A DNA stretch of 64,000 nucleotides. It comes from Aldehydirespirator sp965261105 (GTDB taxonomy: Bacteria > Actinomycetota > Acidimicrobiia > Acidimicrobiales > Aldehydirespiratoraceae). Under the pieces are notes generated by a model, which saw only the letters and a program-made list of their open reading frames with translations, did no database searches and was not told where the DNA came from. This document shows, one piece after another, positions 1-8,130 of this stretch. Where the stretch lies: NCBI GenBank assembly GCA_965261105.1, contig CBDHCM010000006.1, positions 186,001 to 250,000 of the forward strand. The letters run 5' to 3'. Both the position numbers and the translations under genes were made by a program. How positions within the stretch are numbered: the first letter of the stretch is position 1; each line of letters opens with the position of its first letter.

Positions 1-66
1 CGGTGGTTCTCCTCTCGGTGGTTCACAGGGCGACGGTAGCACCTGCGGGCGGTCCTGCCTGTTCTG

Positions 67-294
67 TCAGCAGCGGTCGATCAGCCAGTCGAACGACTCG
101 CGGCAGGTGCTCTGGATGCTGCGCCACTCCCTGATCGAATAGTCGATGCTGTCCAACGTCTCGGTCCGCTCCGACCCGGAGTGGCACGCCGATATGCGGG
201 ACCTCATCGTCGATGCCTGAGACATCTGGTCCCGGGCCTGCGGATAGGTCACAGCGATGCCGGCGAAGTCCGCCGCCTGGACGTCGGCCGGCAT
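67..294 (-). CDS. hypothetical short ORF, possibly truncated
   Basis: A 75-residue reading frame that starts at an ATG just inside the target site of the neighbouring IS element. I recognise no domain. It has mixed composition (several Ser, Arg, Asp) rather than the Arg/Pro-rich look of a shadow frame, which is the only reason it is listed. If it is real, the IS at its 5' side has probably removed its promoter or N-terminus. It could equally be noise. Confidence 0.2.
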   Translation of the reverse strand: MPADVQAADFAGIAVTYPQARDQMSQASTMRSRISACHSGSERTETLDSIDYSIREWRSIQSTCRESFDWLIDRC

Positions 295-299
295 CAGCT

Positions 300-1296
300 C
301 TAAGCCTGGATCCACCGGCGCGGTGGGGTTTGTGGGGTTGGAGCATCCACCAGAAATGCCTCCTGACGTGGCAGAATACTGTTAATAACGACAGTTATTC
401 CAGCTGCGTGAGGAGGCACTTCCTGTGAGGAGCATAGCGGGCGGGATCGACGGGTTGGAGGCAGTGTTCGACGACGCTTCTTTGGTGGCCGATGCGGGGT
501 TGTTGCTGGCGGGCACGGTGATGGATCGCCTTGGGTTGGAGTCGCTGATCGATGAGACGGTGCGCCCGCCGGGCTCGGCGGGGTCGGGGTCGGGCCCCAA
601 GGTGTTGACTTTGGTGGCGTCGATGCTGGTGGGCGGCCGCTGCATCGACGACACCGGCCGTCTGCGGGCCGCGGCGTCGCAGGCGGTGCTGGCGTTTGGG
701 GTGATGGCACCGTCGACTGTGGGGTCGTTCTTGCGGTCGTTCAGGTTCGGGCATGTGCGCCAGCTCGACAAGGCGGCCGAGCAGGCGCTGGTGCGGGCGT
801 GGTCTGTGGGCGCCGCGCCGGTTGCCGCGGAGATGACCGTGGATTTGGACTCCACGATCTGCGAGGTGTGCGCCAAGGCCAAGCACGGCGCCGCGTACGG
901 CCACACCGCCGTGTTGGGCTGTCACCCGCTGGTGGCGGTGCGATCAGACACCGGCGAGGTGCTGCACTCCGCGATGCGGTCGGGATCGTCGCAGCGCGCC
1001 AACGAGCATTTCGCTCGTGAGACTCGGGCCCGCCTGCGGCGCCTGCCGCTCAACTGGCCATCGGCCACAGCCTTCACCACAGCCCTGGGACACATCCGCA
1101 ACCTGCCCCAGCTCATCTGACCGGCCGCCCCGGCCCGGCGCAGCCGACAAGCACCCCCAGCGCCACCAACCCGCACCAGCCCCCCACACCAGTCTCGCAC
1201 ACCCCAAAACGCGCCGGCCCGCACACACGCACCAGCCCAGCCGCCAACCGGCCCCAACCGTCGAACCCACAAACCCGTCGGTGGATTCAGGCTAAG
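300..1296 (+). mobile_element. IS1380-type element, internally deleted, with target duplication
   Basis: The ends are imperfect terminal inverted repeats: 305-320 reads CCTGGATCCACCGGCG and the complement of 1291-1276 reads CCTGAATCCACCGACG (14 of 16 identical). The sequence CTAAG flanks it on both sides (300-304 and 1292-1296), fitting the 4-5 bp duplications of the IS1380 family. The element is under 1 kb, while complete members are about 1.6-1.7 kb, and its transposase is cut down to match. Both ends and the target duplication are intact, so this looks like a transposed copy that lost its middle, or a deletion derivative that could be mobilised in trans. Confidence 0.75.
425..1120 (+). pseudogene. 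IS1380-type transposase with in-frame central deletion
   Basis: The 231-residue product is far shorter than the roughly 450 residues of IS1380 transposases. The N-terminal part is typical, including the first catalytic-Asp segment (MTVDLDSTICEV, about residue 138) and a following QRAN...FARETRARLRR segment. It then jumps directly into sequence that looks like the family C-terminus (LPLNWPSATAFTTALGHIR). The second and third acidic residues lie in the missing part, so the enzyme should be inactive. The reading frame is open across the join, so a shortened protein could still be made. Confidence 0.75.
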
Positions 1297-1314
1297 GCCG
1301 TCACCGGCCGACTC

Positions 1315-1827
1315 CTAGTTCAGCGCCAGTTCCAATTGTCCCGGTTCGGGCGGCTCCGCCGTAAGCGCCGCATAGGGCAGGTGCTTGCCGACCATGCCCC
1401 GCACGCTCTCCGCCATCATGTCCTCGGTGTCCAGCGGCCGCCGGTTGTGCTTGCCGGCGAACTCGGCCACGTAGCGGTCGAGGTGCTTGGCCGACATGTG
1501 GTGGTGGGTTCCGTGGTAGCCGCGCTTGAGCCCGGCCCAGAACGACTCGACGCCGTTGGTGTGGGCCTTGCCGTTGACGTACTCGGCGACGGTGTGGCGC
1601 ACTACGGCGTGGCGGGGCAGTCCGCCGTAGGCCTTGTGGTCGTCGGTGTAGACCATCGCGTCGTGGGCTGAGTGTTCGGTGACGAACCCTCGCAGCGTGG
1701 GGCCGTCGATGGCTGCCACGACCCTGGATGACACCTTGTTGGTGGCGCGGTCCTTGACCCCGGCGACGGCGGTCTTGGCCACCCCGGAAACGACGCGTCC
1801 GAGGCACTGCGACCTCTGGTGGATCAC
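1315..1827 (-). pseudogene. IS1595-type transposase, N-terminus missing
   Basis: C-terminal half of an IS1595/ISXO2-like DDE transposase. It keeps the KTAVAGVKDRATN entry segment, the Asp in MVYTDDHKAY, and the final acidic segment NGVESFWAGLKRGYHGTHHH with the following KHLDRYVAEFAGKHNRR. The zinc-ribbon and first catalytic region are absent: similarity stops near 1795, where the sequence changes abruptly into the helicase remnant on the other strand. The element probably inserted into that helicase gene and was later truncated. I see no convincing terminal repeat on either side. Confidence 0.75.
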
Positions 1828-2609
1828 TACCGCACGCGGATCGGCGGCCAGCGGGAGGCGATTGGCGCGCTCAGCGGAGACCGGCGCGACGTCGGCGAGG
1901 AACTGCTGCGACGCGCCGGGATGGCCGCCGATCGCATCGAGCGAGGCATCGGCGTGCTGGTCGAAGACCCGGACGCACTGAACGCGTTCCGAGTGGCGAA
2001 CCGGGCCGTGGCCCGGGCGCTGCGCTGGCGCGTGGGCGACGAGGAGCCTCAGTGGCGACCGGCCCCTGCCGATACTGGCGGTGGACGAGCCGATCTACCG
2101 GCGTCTGCCGGCCTTCCTCATCGCCACCGTGGACAAGTTCGCGTCGTTGCCGTTCACCGGCCAGACGGGCGCCTTGCTCGGCGGTGGGGCTGGCCCGGCA
2201 CTCCGACGCCACCCTGACGCCCCCCAGGGGCGTCGAGTTGCTGGCTGCGACGCGTGTCGACGTCGAGCACTTCCTTCTCCGGTTCTTCGCCGACCTCGTC
2301 GACCGGCAGCCCTTTGCCGACGAGGCCGAGCGGACCGAGCGGTTGCGCAGCGTCCGGTCCCGTGTCGTCGACTTGCTCGACTCGTGGCTCACCGTGGTCG
2401 CGGACTACCGGGAGGCCAACGTCGAGGTCCAATACCAGCGGTACGAACTCCGCACGCCCCGGCCCCTACTTCGCGAGATGCTCGAAGAGGACTTCGAGTC
2501 GCCCCACCAGCGCAAGTTTCGGGCCAACCGCTCGCTACGCGACGTGGAGCCCGAGGTGGACCTGTACATCAAGCCCCTTTCGGCGTCTCGCAAGCGCGGC
2601 GACGAGTGA
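1800..2609 (+). pseudogene. remnant of a DISARM-like (DrmA-type) helicase
   Basis: Three consecutive pieces read in three frames. Frame 1 from about 1810 gives DHYRTRIGGQREAIGAL then DALNAFRVANRAVARAL. Frame 2 from 2081 gives DEPIYRRLPAFLIATVDKFA, a segment I associate with DrmA helicases of the DISARM defence system. Frame 3 from about 2190 runs to the stop at 2609 with FRANRSLRDVEPEVDLYIKP near its end. The helicase motor motifs are missing, so large internal deletions accompany the frameshifts. The family call rests on remembered similarity, and no other DISARM gene (drmB, methylase) is left here. Confidence 0.5.
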
Positions 2610-2780
2610 TGGGCCGGGGAGATCTCCTCAAGGCAGGTCGTGGTAGGTCAAAGGATATTCATGCTCTTGCTGCGGTGTCGGAAGAGAAGCATCAACCCGC
2701 GCGTCGGCGGTGCCGACACTATGCCGACCCGCCCAACCTGCATCGCGGCCGACTGTCGTGCCGCCCCTGTCGTCAGCGTC

Positions 2781-3206
2781 TCAGGCGGTGACCTCTATCT
2801 TTAGGCTGCGACCGACCGCGTCGAGGGCTTCCTGGACCTGCGCAATGCTGGATGCCCGGTCGGGGTCGGTCAGCTGGTCGATAGCGGATGCGCTTGATCC
2901 GAGCCTTCGGGCGAGTTCGGACTTGGTGATGCGCTGGGCGCACATGGCCGAGTAGAGGGCGAGCTTGGCGGCAGCCACGGCCGGAACCGCGACGAGCTCC
3001 TGGTCCTCGGCCGCGGGACTGGGTTCGGGTATGTCACGCTGGTCATGGACGTATCCGGCCAGAGCCACAGCCAGGGCGTCGGCGGCTAGGCGCATCGCCT
3101 CGGGGTGATCCTGCCCACCGGTGATGGCCTCGGGCACGTCGGGGAACGTGACGACCAGCGTCCCGTCACCGTCTGTGGCGAACTCGCACGGATACGCGTA
3201 GATCAC
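2781..3206 (-). CDS. hicB: HicB-family antitoxin
   Basis: A 141-residue protein with the two-part HicB layout. Residues 1-60 form the partial RNase-H-like fold (YPCEFATDGDGTLVVTFPDV, then the EAMRLAADALAVAL helix). Residues about 95-130 form a helix-turn-helix (ITKSELARRLGSSASAIDQL). HicB neutralises the HicA mRNA interferase and represses the operon through its DNA-binding domain. It starts with GTG four bases after the stop of the upstream hicA frame, so the two were co-transcribed. The antitoxin is intact although its toxin frame is broken. Confidence 0.8.
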   Translation of the reverse strand: MIYAYPCEFATDGDGTLVVTFPDVPEAITGGQDHPEAMRLAADALAVALAGYVHDQRDIPEPSPAAEDQELVAVPAVAAAKLALYSAMCAQRITKSELARRLGSSASAIDQLTDPDRASSIAQVQEALDAVGRSLKIEVTA

Positions 3207-3209
3207 GGC

Positions 3210-3397
3210 TCAGAACTCCTTGCCGTCGATGTCGAGCTGACGCAGCATCGCAGCCGGCATGCCCTTCGACAGTTCGCCGCGCCGAAGCGTAGTGAACCGG
3301 GGGCCTATGTGCAGGCGTGAGTGGCTGCCCTTCCCCGGCCAGTGTCGAGACGGAACTCCTGTCCGGTCCTGCGGGCGTATCGCTTGGCCCTTCGCAC
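3210..3397 (-). pseudogene. hicA: hicA mRNA-interferase toxin, frameshifted
   Basis: Read on the minus strand, one frame gives EFVRRAKRYARRTGQEFRLD ending in DTGRG. The next frame continues GKGSHSRLHIGPRFTTLRRG and ends RQLDIDGKEF before a TGA at 3210. Joined, they make a normal HicA of about 62 residues with the catalytic-His segment GKGSHS. One base is missing near 3328-3338, inside a C/G-rich run, and the first frame has no ATG, only a GTG at 3397. Either the toxin is inactivated or there is a base-call error in the run. Confidence 0.7.
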
Positions 3398-3463
3398 GAA
3401 TTCACTGCTATCGATCGCACGACCACATACACATCATGTCAGTAAGTTTCACTGCTGTTCCTC

Positions 3464-4444
3464 TCACGTTCCGTTCAAGCGCTCGACGACCGGGGCGAAG
3501 GCTTCGGCGGCTCGCACGCTGACGGTGACGTAGGAGATTCCGTAGGTCTCGCGCCGGGACTCCAGCTGTTCGCAGATCGCGTCGACTGAGCCGATGAGCG
3601 TGTGAGCGTGGTCGGCGAAGACGGCGGGATCGGCGCCGAACCGGCCCGCGATGCCTTCTATGGCGCCGTGGCGGTCGTCGGTCACCGTCGTGAAGTAGGC
3701 CGCGATCTCCAGCTCGATCTGGTCGAACCGGTTGTCGGCCCCGGCTTTGATCCACTCGATCTTCTGGGCGGTGCGGGCCGCGCTGCCACTGGCCACACCC
3801 TCGGGCCCCAGCCGACCGGAGCGGTTGTCGAGGTTGAGGCTGACGATGTCGGCCTCACGGCCGGCCAGGCCCAGCACTCGCGGCGATCCGCCGCCGATCA
3901 TGATGGGTGGGCCGCCCGGCCGGACCGGCTTGGGCACGCCCTCAAACCCCACGGCGTGGACATGGGTGCCCTCGACGGCCACCTCGCCGTCGCCGAAGCA
4001 GGCCCGGATGACCGCCAGCGTCTCCTCCATCCGGTCGATGCGCACGCCGGGACGGTCGAAATCGATGCCCATCGCCTCGTACTCGCCGGCCAGCCAGCCG
4101 CAGCCCAGCCCGATCTCCAGGCGCCCGTCCGAGAGCACGTCGAGCGAGGCCAGCTCCTTGGCGAACACGACCGGGTTGCGGTAGTCAGTGCAGAAGACCC
4201 GGCAGCCGACACCGACGGTCGATGTCGCCGCGGCCGCAGCCATGATCGCGGGGACCGCGGCCAGGTCCTGGACTGCGTGGTTGGCCGCTTCGAGGGCGGG
4301 ACCACCGCCGATGTGATGGTCGGCGGTGAAGAACGTGCTGTAGCCCAACTCCTCGGCCCTGCGAGCTTGCTGGCGCCAGTCCGCCGCTGACGCAGCCGCA
4401 TAGGACTGCACCGCGAACCGGAACGGCTTAGGGGCCGAGGTCAT
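3464..4444 (-). CDS. LLM-class F420-type oxidoreductase (MSMEG_2516-like)
   Basis: A 326-residue luciferase-like monooxygenase fold, the usual length for actinobacterial F420-dependent oxidoreductases. Visible hallmarks are the ADHHIGGG segment near residue 42, the ASLDVLSDGRLEIGLGCGW segment near 105 that lines the flavin pocket, and PIMIGGGSPRVL near 180. It is the last gene of a minus-strand operon, three bases after the acyl-CoA synthetase stop. Its likely role is a reduction or oxidation step on a CoA-linked or side-chain intermediate. The substrate cannot be read from the sequence, and use of F420 rather than FMN is inferred from the family. Confidence 0.85.
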   Translation of the reverse strand: MTSAPKPFRFAVQSYAAASAADWRQQARRAEELGYSTFFTADHHIGGGPALEAANHAVQDLAAVPAIMAAAAATSTVGVGCRVFCTDYRNPVVFAKELASLDVLSDGRLEIGLGCGWLAGEYEAMGIDFDRPGVRIDRMEETLAVIRACFGDGEVAVEGTHVHAVGFEGVPKPVRPGGPPIMIGGGSPRVLGLAGREADIVSLNLDNRSGRLGPEGVASGSAARTAQKIEWIKAGADNRFDQIELEIAAYFTTVTDDRHGAIEGIAGRFGADPAVFADHAHTLIGSVDAICEQLESRRETYGISYVTVSVRAAEAFAPVVERLNGT

Positions 4445-4447
4445 CGC

Positions 4448-5968
4448 TTACCTCCAGTAGGGGGCTCGCAGCGCCCGCTTGTTGATCTTTCCCATGGCGC
4501 TGCGGCCGAGGCTCTCCACGAACTCGACTGACCGCGGGCACTTGATGCGAGACAGCCGCCGGCGGCAGTACGCGAGGATCGCGTCGCCGTCGGGCTCCCA
4601 GCTGTCGGCCGCCACCACCAGCGCCCGCATCTCCTCGCCCATCTCGGGGTGGGGCACGCCGATGCAGGCCACGTCATCAACCCCAGGGTGCTCGATCAGC
4701 ACGTTCTCGGCCTCGGCCGGGTACAGGTTCACTCCGCCGGACACGACCATGTCGGAGAACCGGTCGGTGATGTAGACGAAGCCGTCGTCGTCGACGTAGC
4801 CGATCTCGCCCAGGGTGAACACCCCCGGCTCGAGGTGGGCGGCCCGGGACTCCTCGGGATCGTTGTGGTACACGATGCCCCGGCCGGATGTGTCGCGGAA
4901 GTAGAGCCGGCCTTCGACATTGGGCGCCACCGGCCGGTGGTCGTCGTTCACCACCACGGCCTCGAACGGGGGCACCGGCCGCCCGACCGAGCCCGGATGC
5001 GCCAGCCAGTCCTCGCTCGTGATCGAGCACGTGGTGCCCACTTCGGTGGCGCCGTAGGCGTCGACGAAGATCGGGCCCCACCAGTCGATCATGGCCCGCT
5101 TCACGTCGTCGGAGCATTTGGCCCCGGTGTGCGCGACCAGCTTCATCGAGGACACGTCGTAGCGGTCGCGGACCGCGGTCGGCAGGGCGAGGAAGCGCAC
5201 GAAGTGGGTGGGGACCATGACCGCGGTCTCGATGCGATGGCGTTCGATGGCCGCGAGGGTTGCCTCGGCGTCGAACCGGCCGAGGATCACCGTCGGGACG
5301 CCGGCGACCAGGGTGCGCAGCCCCGACAGCGGGCCGGTGTGGTACATCGGTCCGACGACGAGGTGGGTGCCGTACTTCGCGTACCGGTTGCCCCTCAGTG
5401 CCTCCAGGTGCTCGGCCATGGTGGCGCCGCCCGCGAACATCGTGGGCGGCAGCTCGGTCCCCTTGGGACGGCCGGTAGTGCCCGATGTGAAGAGCAGGTT
5501 GGGGAGGGGAGTCACGGTGTCGGGCGGGTCCGCGTCCCGCCCCTCGGCGAGCCATTCATTCCAGCGCACCGCTTCGTCGGGGAGTCCCTCTCCCCATCCC
5601 ACCACCACGTTCAACCCGGCAGCCCGAGCCGCCGCCATTCCGCGCGACGCGGTCTCGGGCCCCACGAAGAGGATCCGGGAATCGGACTCCTCCAGGATGT
5701 GGGCGGCCTCGCCGGCCGCCAGATGGAAGCTCACCGGAACGGTCGAGGCTCCGCCGAGCAGGCCGCCGAGGTGGGCGAACGCGGTCTCTGCCGCGTTCTC
5801 GGCGAACACGGCCACGCGCCGGGCGGGACCGAGGTCGGCGCACAGCAGGTTGCCGGCCGCACGGTTGAGGATCGAGTCGACCTCGGCCCACCGGAAGGTC
5901 CGCTCGCTGTCGACGAGGGCCGCCTCGCCGGGCCGGTCGCGGGCCAGCAGGCGCGAGAACGCCGGCAC
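4448..5968 (-). CDS. acyl-CoA synthetase (AMP-forming)
   Basis: A 506-residue adenylate-forming ligase. The P-loop-like A3 motif is TSGTTGRPKG near residue 161, the A5 motif is YGATEVG near 303, the hinge region is ITDRFSDMVVSGGVNLYP near 415, and the catalytic A10 lysine sits in GKINKRAL close to the C-terminus. All key residues are present, so it should activate a carboxylic acid to its CoA thioester through an acyl-adenylate. It lies one base from the NTF2-like gene and upstream of the LLM gene in the same operon as the thiolase and DUF35 genes. This suggests it primes the substrate degraded by that pair. Confidence 0.9.
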   Translation of the reverse strand: MPAFSRLLARDRPGEAALVDSERTFRWAEVDSILNRAAGNLLCADLGPARRVAVFAENAAETAFAHLGGLLGGASTVPVSFHLAAGEAAHILEESDSRILFVGPETASRGMAAARAAGLNVVVGWGEGLPDEAVRWNEWLAEGRDADPPDTVTPLPNLLFTSGTTGRPKGTELPPTMFAGGATMAEHLEALRGNRYAKYGTHLVVGPMYHTGPLSGLRTLVAGVPTVILGRFDAEATLAAIERHRIETAVMVPTHFVRFLALPTAVRDRYDVSSMKLVAHTGAKCSDDVKRAMIDWWGPIFVDAYGATEVGTTCSITSEDWLAHPGSVGRPVPPFEAVVVNDDHRPVAPNVEGRLYFRDTSGRGIVYHNDPEESRAAHLEPGVFTLGEIGYVDDDGFVYITDRFSDMVVSGGVNLYPAEAENVLIEHPGVDDVACIGVPHPEMGEEMRALVVAADSWEPDGDAILAYCRRRLSRIKCPRSVEFVESLGRSAMGKINKRALRAPYWR

Positions 5969-5969
5969 G

Positions 5970-6401
5970 TCAGTCGCCGTCCTCGGTTCGGAACGTGCCC
6001 GAGAGGTCCGGCGGGCCCCGGTAGTGGCTGCTCAGCGCCCGCGAGGCGAACCTCCAGCCGCCGTCGATGCGGACGTAGGTGTCGTCGTAGTGGGCGAGCA
6101 TGATCGCCGTCTCGCTGTCGGTCCGGAGCGTTGTCTCCTGCACATACCATCGGCCCGAGCCGGTGCCTGCGCCGATGTCAACCTTGACCGTGCCACCGGT
6201 GGCGGTCTGCACGACGGCCGAGTAGCGGGCCATCGACCGGTGCCACAGCTCGACGATGGCCTCGCGGCCCTCGACCCGCCTTCCGCCGCCCAGGTCCCAG
6301 ACCGCGTCGGGGGCCCATGTGGCGGCCCATTGCGCAGCGTCGCGGTTCACCACCGCGTCCGAGTAGCGATGTACGAGGTCCTCGATCTGGTCGCGGCTCA
6401 C
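5970..6401 (-). CDS. NTF2-like (SnoaL-type) protein
   Basis: A 143-residue cone-shaped NTF2-fold protein. The first helix contains IEDLVHRYSDAVVNRDAAQW, followed by the strand AVWDLGGGRRVEGREAI and a C-terminal YDDTYVRIDGGWRFASR hairpin typical of the family. The GTG start at 6401 is preceded by GAGGG at a good distance, which is why I chose it over longer in-frame extensions. Such proteins act as hydratases, isomerases or cyclases on polyketide and steroid intermediates, or as inactive binding partners. A hydration or isomerisation step next to the thiolase pair is plausible but unproven. Confidence 0.8.
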   Translation of the reverse strand: MSRDQIEDLVHRYSDAVVNRDAAQWAATWAPDAVWDLGGGRRVEGREAIVELWHRSMARYSAVVQTATGGTVKVDIGAGTGSGRWYVQETTLRTDSETAIMLAHYDDTYVRIDGGWRFASRALSSHYRGPPDLSGTFRTEDGD

Positions 6402-6439
6402 CGGCGACCCCTCCCTCGTCTCACCTGTCCGTGCAGCCC

Positions 6440-7588
6440 CTAGCGAGCGAGGATGGTGACGCCCGATATGCCCGGCGCCCCGTACACGTGGGTGTAGCCC
6501 ACCCTGGGGTCGCCGGGGACTTGGTGCTCGCCGGCGTCGCCGCGGAGCTGCAGCACGTTCTCGTACACCTGGCGCAGCCCCGACGCGCCGACCGGCTCGC
6601 CGTTGGCGATGCATCCGCCGTCGGTGTTGACCGGGAGGCGGCCGTCGATCTCGGTCTCCCCCATGGCGATCATGTGCTCCTGCTCGCCGTGCTCGCAGAA
6701 ACCGTTCTCGGCCATGTGCATGATCTCGGCGCCGACCTCGGTGTCCTGCAACTGGGCCACATCGACGTCGTCCGGTCCGATGCCGGCCATCTCGAAGGCG
6801 GCCAGCGACGCGTCCACGGTGGGCCCGTCGGCCCATTCGGGCGGGAGGTGGGGTGCCATCACCTCGAACGACCCGAACCGCCGGGACCGCACCGCGGCCG
6901 CCTTGAGGTACACAGGTGTGTCGGTGTAGTCGCGGGCCCTCTCCGCCGAGGACAGGATCAGCGCCACCCCGCCCTCGCCGGGGGAGCAGAACATGTACTT
7001 GGTGAGCGGGTACGACAGCATCGGCGACTCGCTGATCTGTGCGGCGCTCATCGGCTGGCGGCGCCACGCCATCGGGTTCTTGGACCCGTTGCGGTAGGCC
7101 TTCTCCGCCACCCTCGCCAGGGTGGGCTCGGTGATGCCGTGGTCGTGCATGTAGCGGTTGAGCTTCATGCCGAAGAACTGCGTGGTCAGTGCCAGGCCGG
7201 ATTCGCCGTACCAGTCGCCGAGTCCCCAACTCTCGGTGTCGATCCGGAACGCCCCCCGCTCGTGCTTGTCGAAGCCGACGGCGATCCCGAGGTGGAACAT
7301 TCCCGCCTTGATCGAGTTGTAGGCCGCGAACAGAGCCGAGCCTCCGGTGGCGCACCCGTTGGCCACGTTGATGAACTGCAGGCCGCTCAGGCCGAGCTTC
7401 GCCACCATGGTGTCGGCGTTTCCAGCTGCCTGGCTCCCGCCGAACGCGAACTGGATGTCGTCCCACTCCACGGCGGCGTCGGCCAGGGCTCGCCGCACCG
7501 CGACCACGCCCTGGTCCATGCCCGAGACCCCGTCGTGACGACCGAACTGGTGAATGCCGATCCCGACGATGGCGACGTCGCTACTCAT
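6440..7588 (-). CDS. SCP-x/Ltp2-like thiolase-fold aldolase
   Basis: A 382-residue thiolase-fold protein. The nucleophile-loop cysteine is kept (NGCATGG, Cys79). The classical GHPxGATG histidine motif instead reads GEPVGASG, with Glu331 in place of His, and the usual C-terminal CxG cysteine is replaced (YGAPGISG). That combination, with tyrosines 365 and 369, resembles Ltp2-type enzymes. In actinobacteria those work as retro-aldolases on steroid side-chain CoA esters together with a DUF35 partner. The next gene upstream is exactly such a DUF35 protein, overlapping by 8 bases. I infer carbon-carbon cleavage of a beta-hydroxyacyl-CoA rather than thiolysis; the substrate is unknown. Confidence 0.85.
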   Translation of the reverse strand: MSSDVAIVGIGIHQFGRHDGVSGMDQGVVAVRRALADAAVEWDDIQFAFGGSQAAGNADTMVAKLGLSGLQFINVANGCATGGSALFAAYNSIKAGMFHLGIAVGFDKHERGAFRIDTESWGLGDWYGESGLALTTQFFGMKLNRYMHDHGITEPTLARVAEKAYRNGSKNPMAWRRQPMSAAQISESPMLSYPLTKYMFCSPGEGGVALILSSAERARDYTDTPVYLKAAAVRSRRFGSFEVMAPHLPPEWADGPTVDASLAAFEMAGIGPDDVDVAQLQDTEVGAEIMHMAENGFCEHGEQEHMIAMGETEIDGRLPVNTDGGCIANGEPVGASGLRQVYENVLQLRGDAGEHQVPGDPRVGYTHVYGAPGISGVTILAR

Positions 7589-8021
7589 GGTTGGTCCCTC
7601 CCATCGGGGCGAACGCGAACGTCACGACCTCGTCCCCCTCCTCGTTCACGAACAACGGCTCGATCACCATCTCCATCGCCATGTCGATCTCCAGCTGCTC
7701 CGTGTCGGCGACCGTCAACCGGGACTCGACCCGGACCTTGCCGTCGACCTCCACGTAGCCCACGCCGAACGGCTCGAACGATGCCGGGTCGGCGTTGCCC
7801 GCGAACGGCGGCGATTTGGGCGGGTAGCCCTGCACCGTCCAGGTCCACAGCTTGCCGGTGCGCCCCAGCTCCACTGCCTCGGTCGACGAGCCGCTGCACT
7901 TGGGGCAGTCGTCCTGTGTGGGGAACATGTGGTTGTCGCAGTCGACGCAGCGGCCGGCGATGAGGCGCGGCTCGTTGCTGGGCCAGGTGAAGAGGCCTTC
8001 GGTGATCGGAACCTGTCGCAA
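7581..8021 (-). CDS. DUF35 OB-fold partner of the thiolase-like aldolase
   Basis: A 146-residue protein with a rubredoxin-like zinc ribbon (CVDCDNHMFPTQDDCPKC, residues 25-42) followed by an OB-fold. This is the standard DUF35/ChsH2 C-terminal architecture. Start choice: a GAGGAGG ribosome-binding site sits 5 bases before a TTG at 8021, and upstream codons in frame look non-coding. Translation is coupled to the thiolase-like gene by an 8-base overlap. In known Ltp2-ChsH2 complexes the DUF35 subunit completes the active site, so the two should form one enzyme. This is the first gene of the minus-strand operon. Confidence 0.85.
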   Translation of the reverse strand: MRQVPITEGLFTWPSNEPRLIAGRCVDCDNHMFPTQDDCPKCSGSSTEAVELGRTGKLWTWTVQGYPPKSPPFAGNADPASFEPFGVGYVEVDGKVRVESRLTVADTEQLEIDMAMEMVIEPLFVNEEGDEVVTFAFAPMGGTNHE

Positions 8022-8046
8022 CGGAACCTCCTCGGGGGACGGAACT

Positions 8047-8062
8047 AACTTACCGGTCAATT
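8047..8062. promoter_or_regulatory. possible TetR half-site upstream of the DUF35 operon
   Basis: The sequence at 8049-8062 contains TTACCGGTCAATT. Its GGTCAATT half (8055-8062) is the exact complement of the AATTGACC half-site in the palindrome before the SDR at 11271. It lies 27 bases before the DUF35 start, in the right place for control of the minus-strand operon. Confidence 0.35.
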
Positions 8063-8100
8063 CCTGGGGCGGTTCGACTACCCGGGCCGGCCGTTGCGGG

Positions 8101-8124
8101 AAAACTAATCGTCGAGTTAGTTTT
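8101..8124. promoter_or_regulatory. inverted repeat in the divergent promoter region
   Basis: Perfect 8-base arms AAAACTAA (8101-8108) and TTAGTTTT (8117-8124) with an 8-base spacer, ending directly before the plus-strand SDR start. AT-rich symmetric arms in an otherwise GC-rich gap suggest an operator. ACTAAC also occurs at 8044-8049. No regulator can be assigned with certainty. Confidence 0.4.
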
Positions 8125-8130
8125 GTGCGG

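Noticed and set aside
4649..6443. Long plus-strand frames opposite the acyl-CoA synthetase
   Set aside because: These are His/Arg/Gly-rich antisense shadows; the minus-strand frame carries all catalytic motifs.
5970..7466. 498-codon minus-strand frame
   Set aside because: Only the last 143 codons match a known fold. The rest is the antisense-like shadow of the thiolase gene with Arg/Gly-rich composition.
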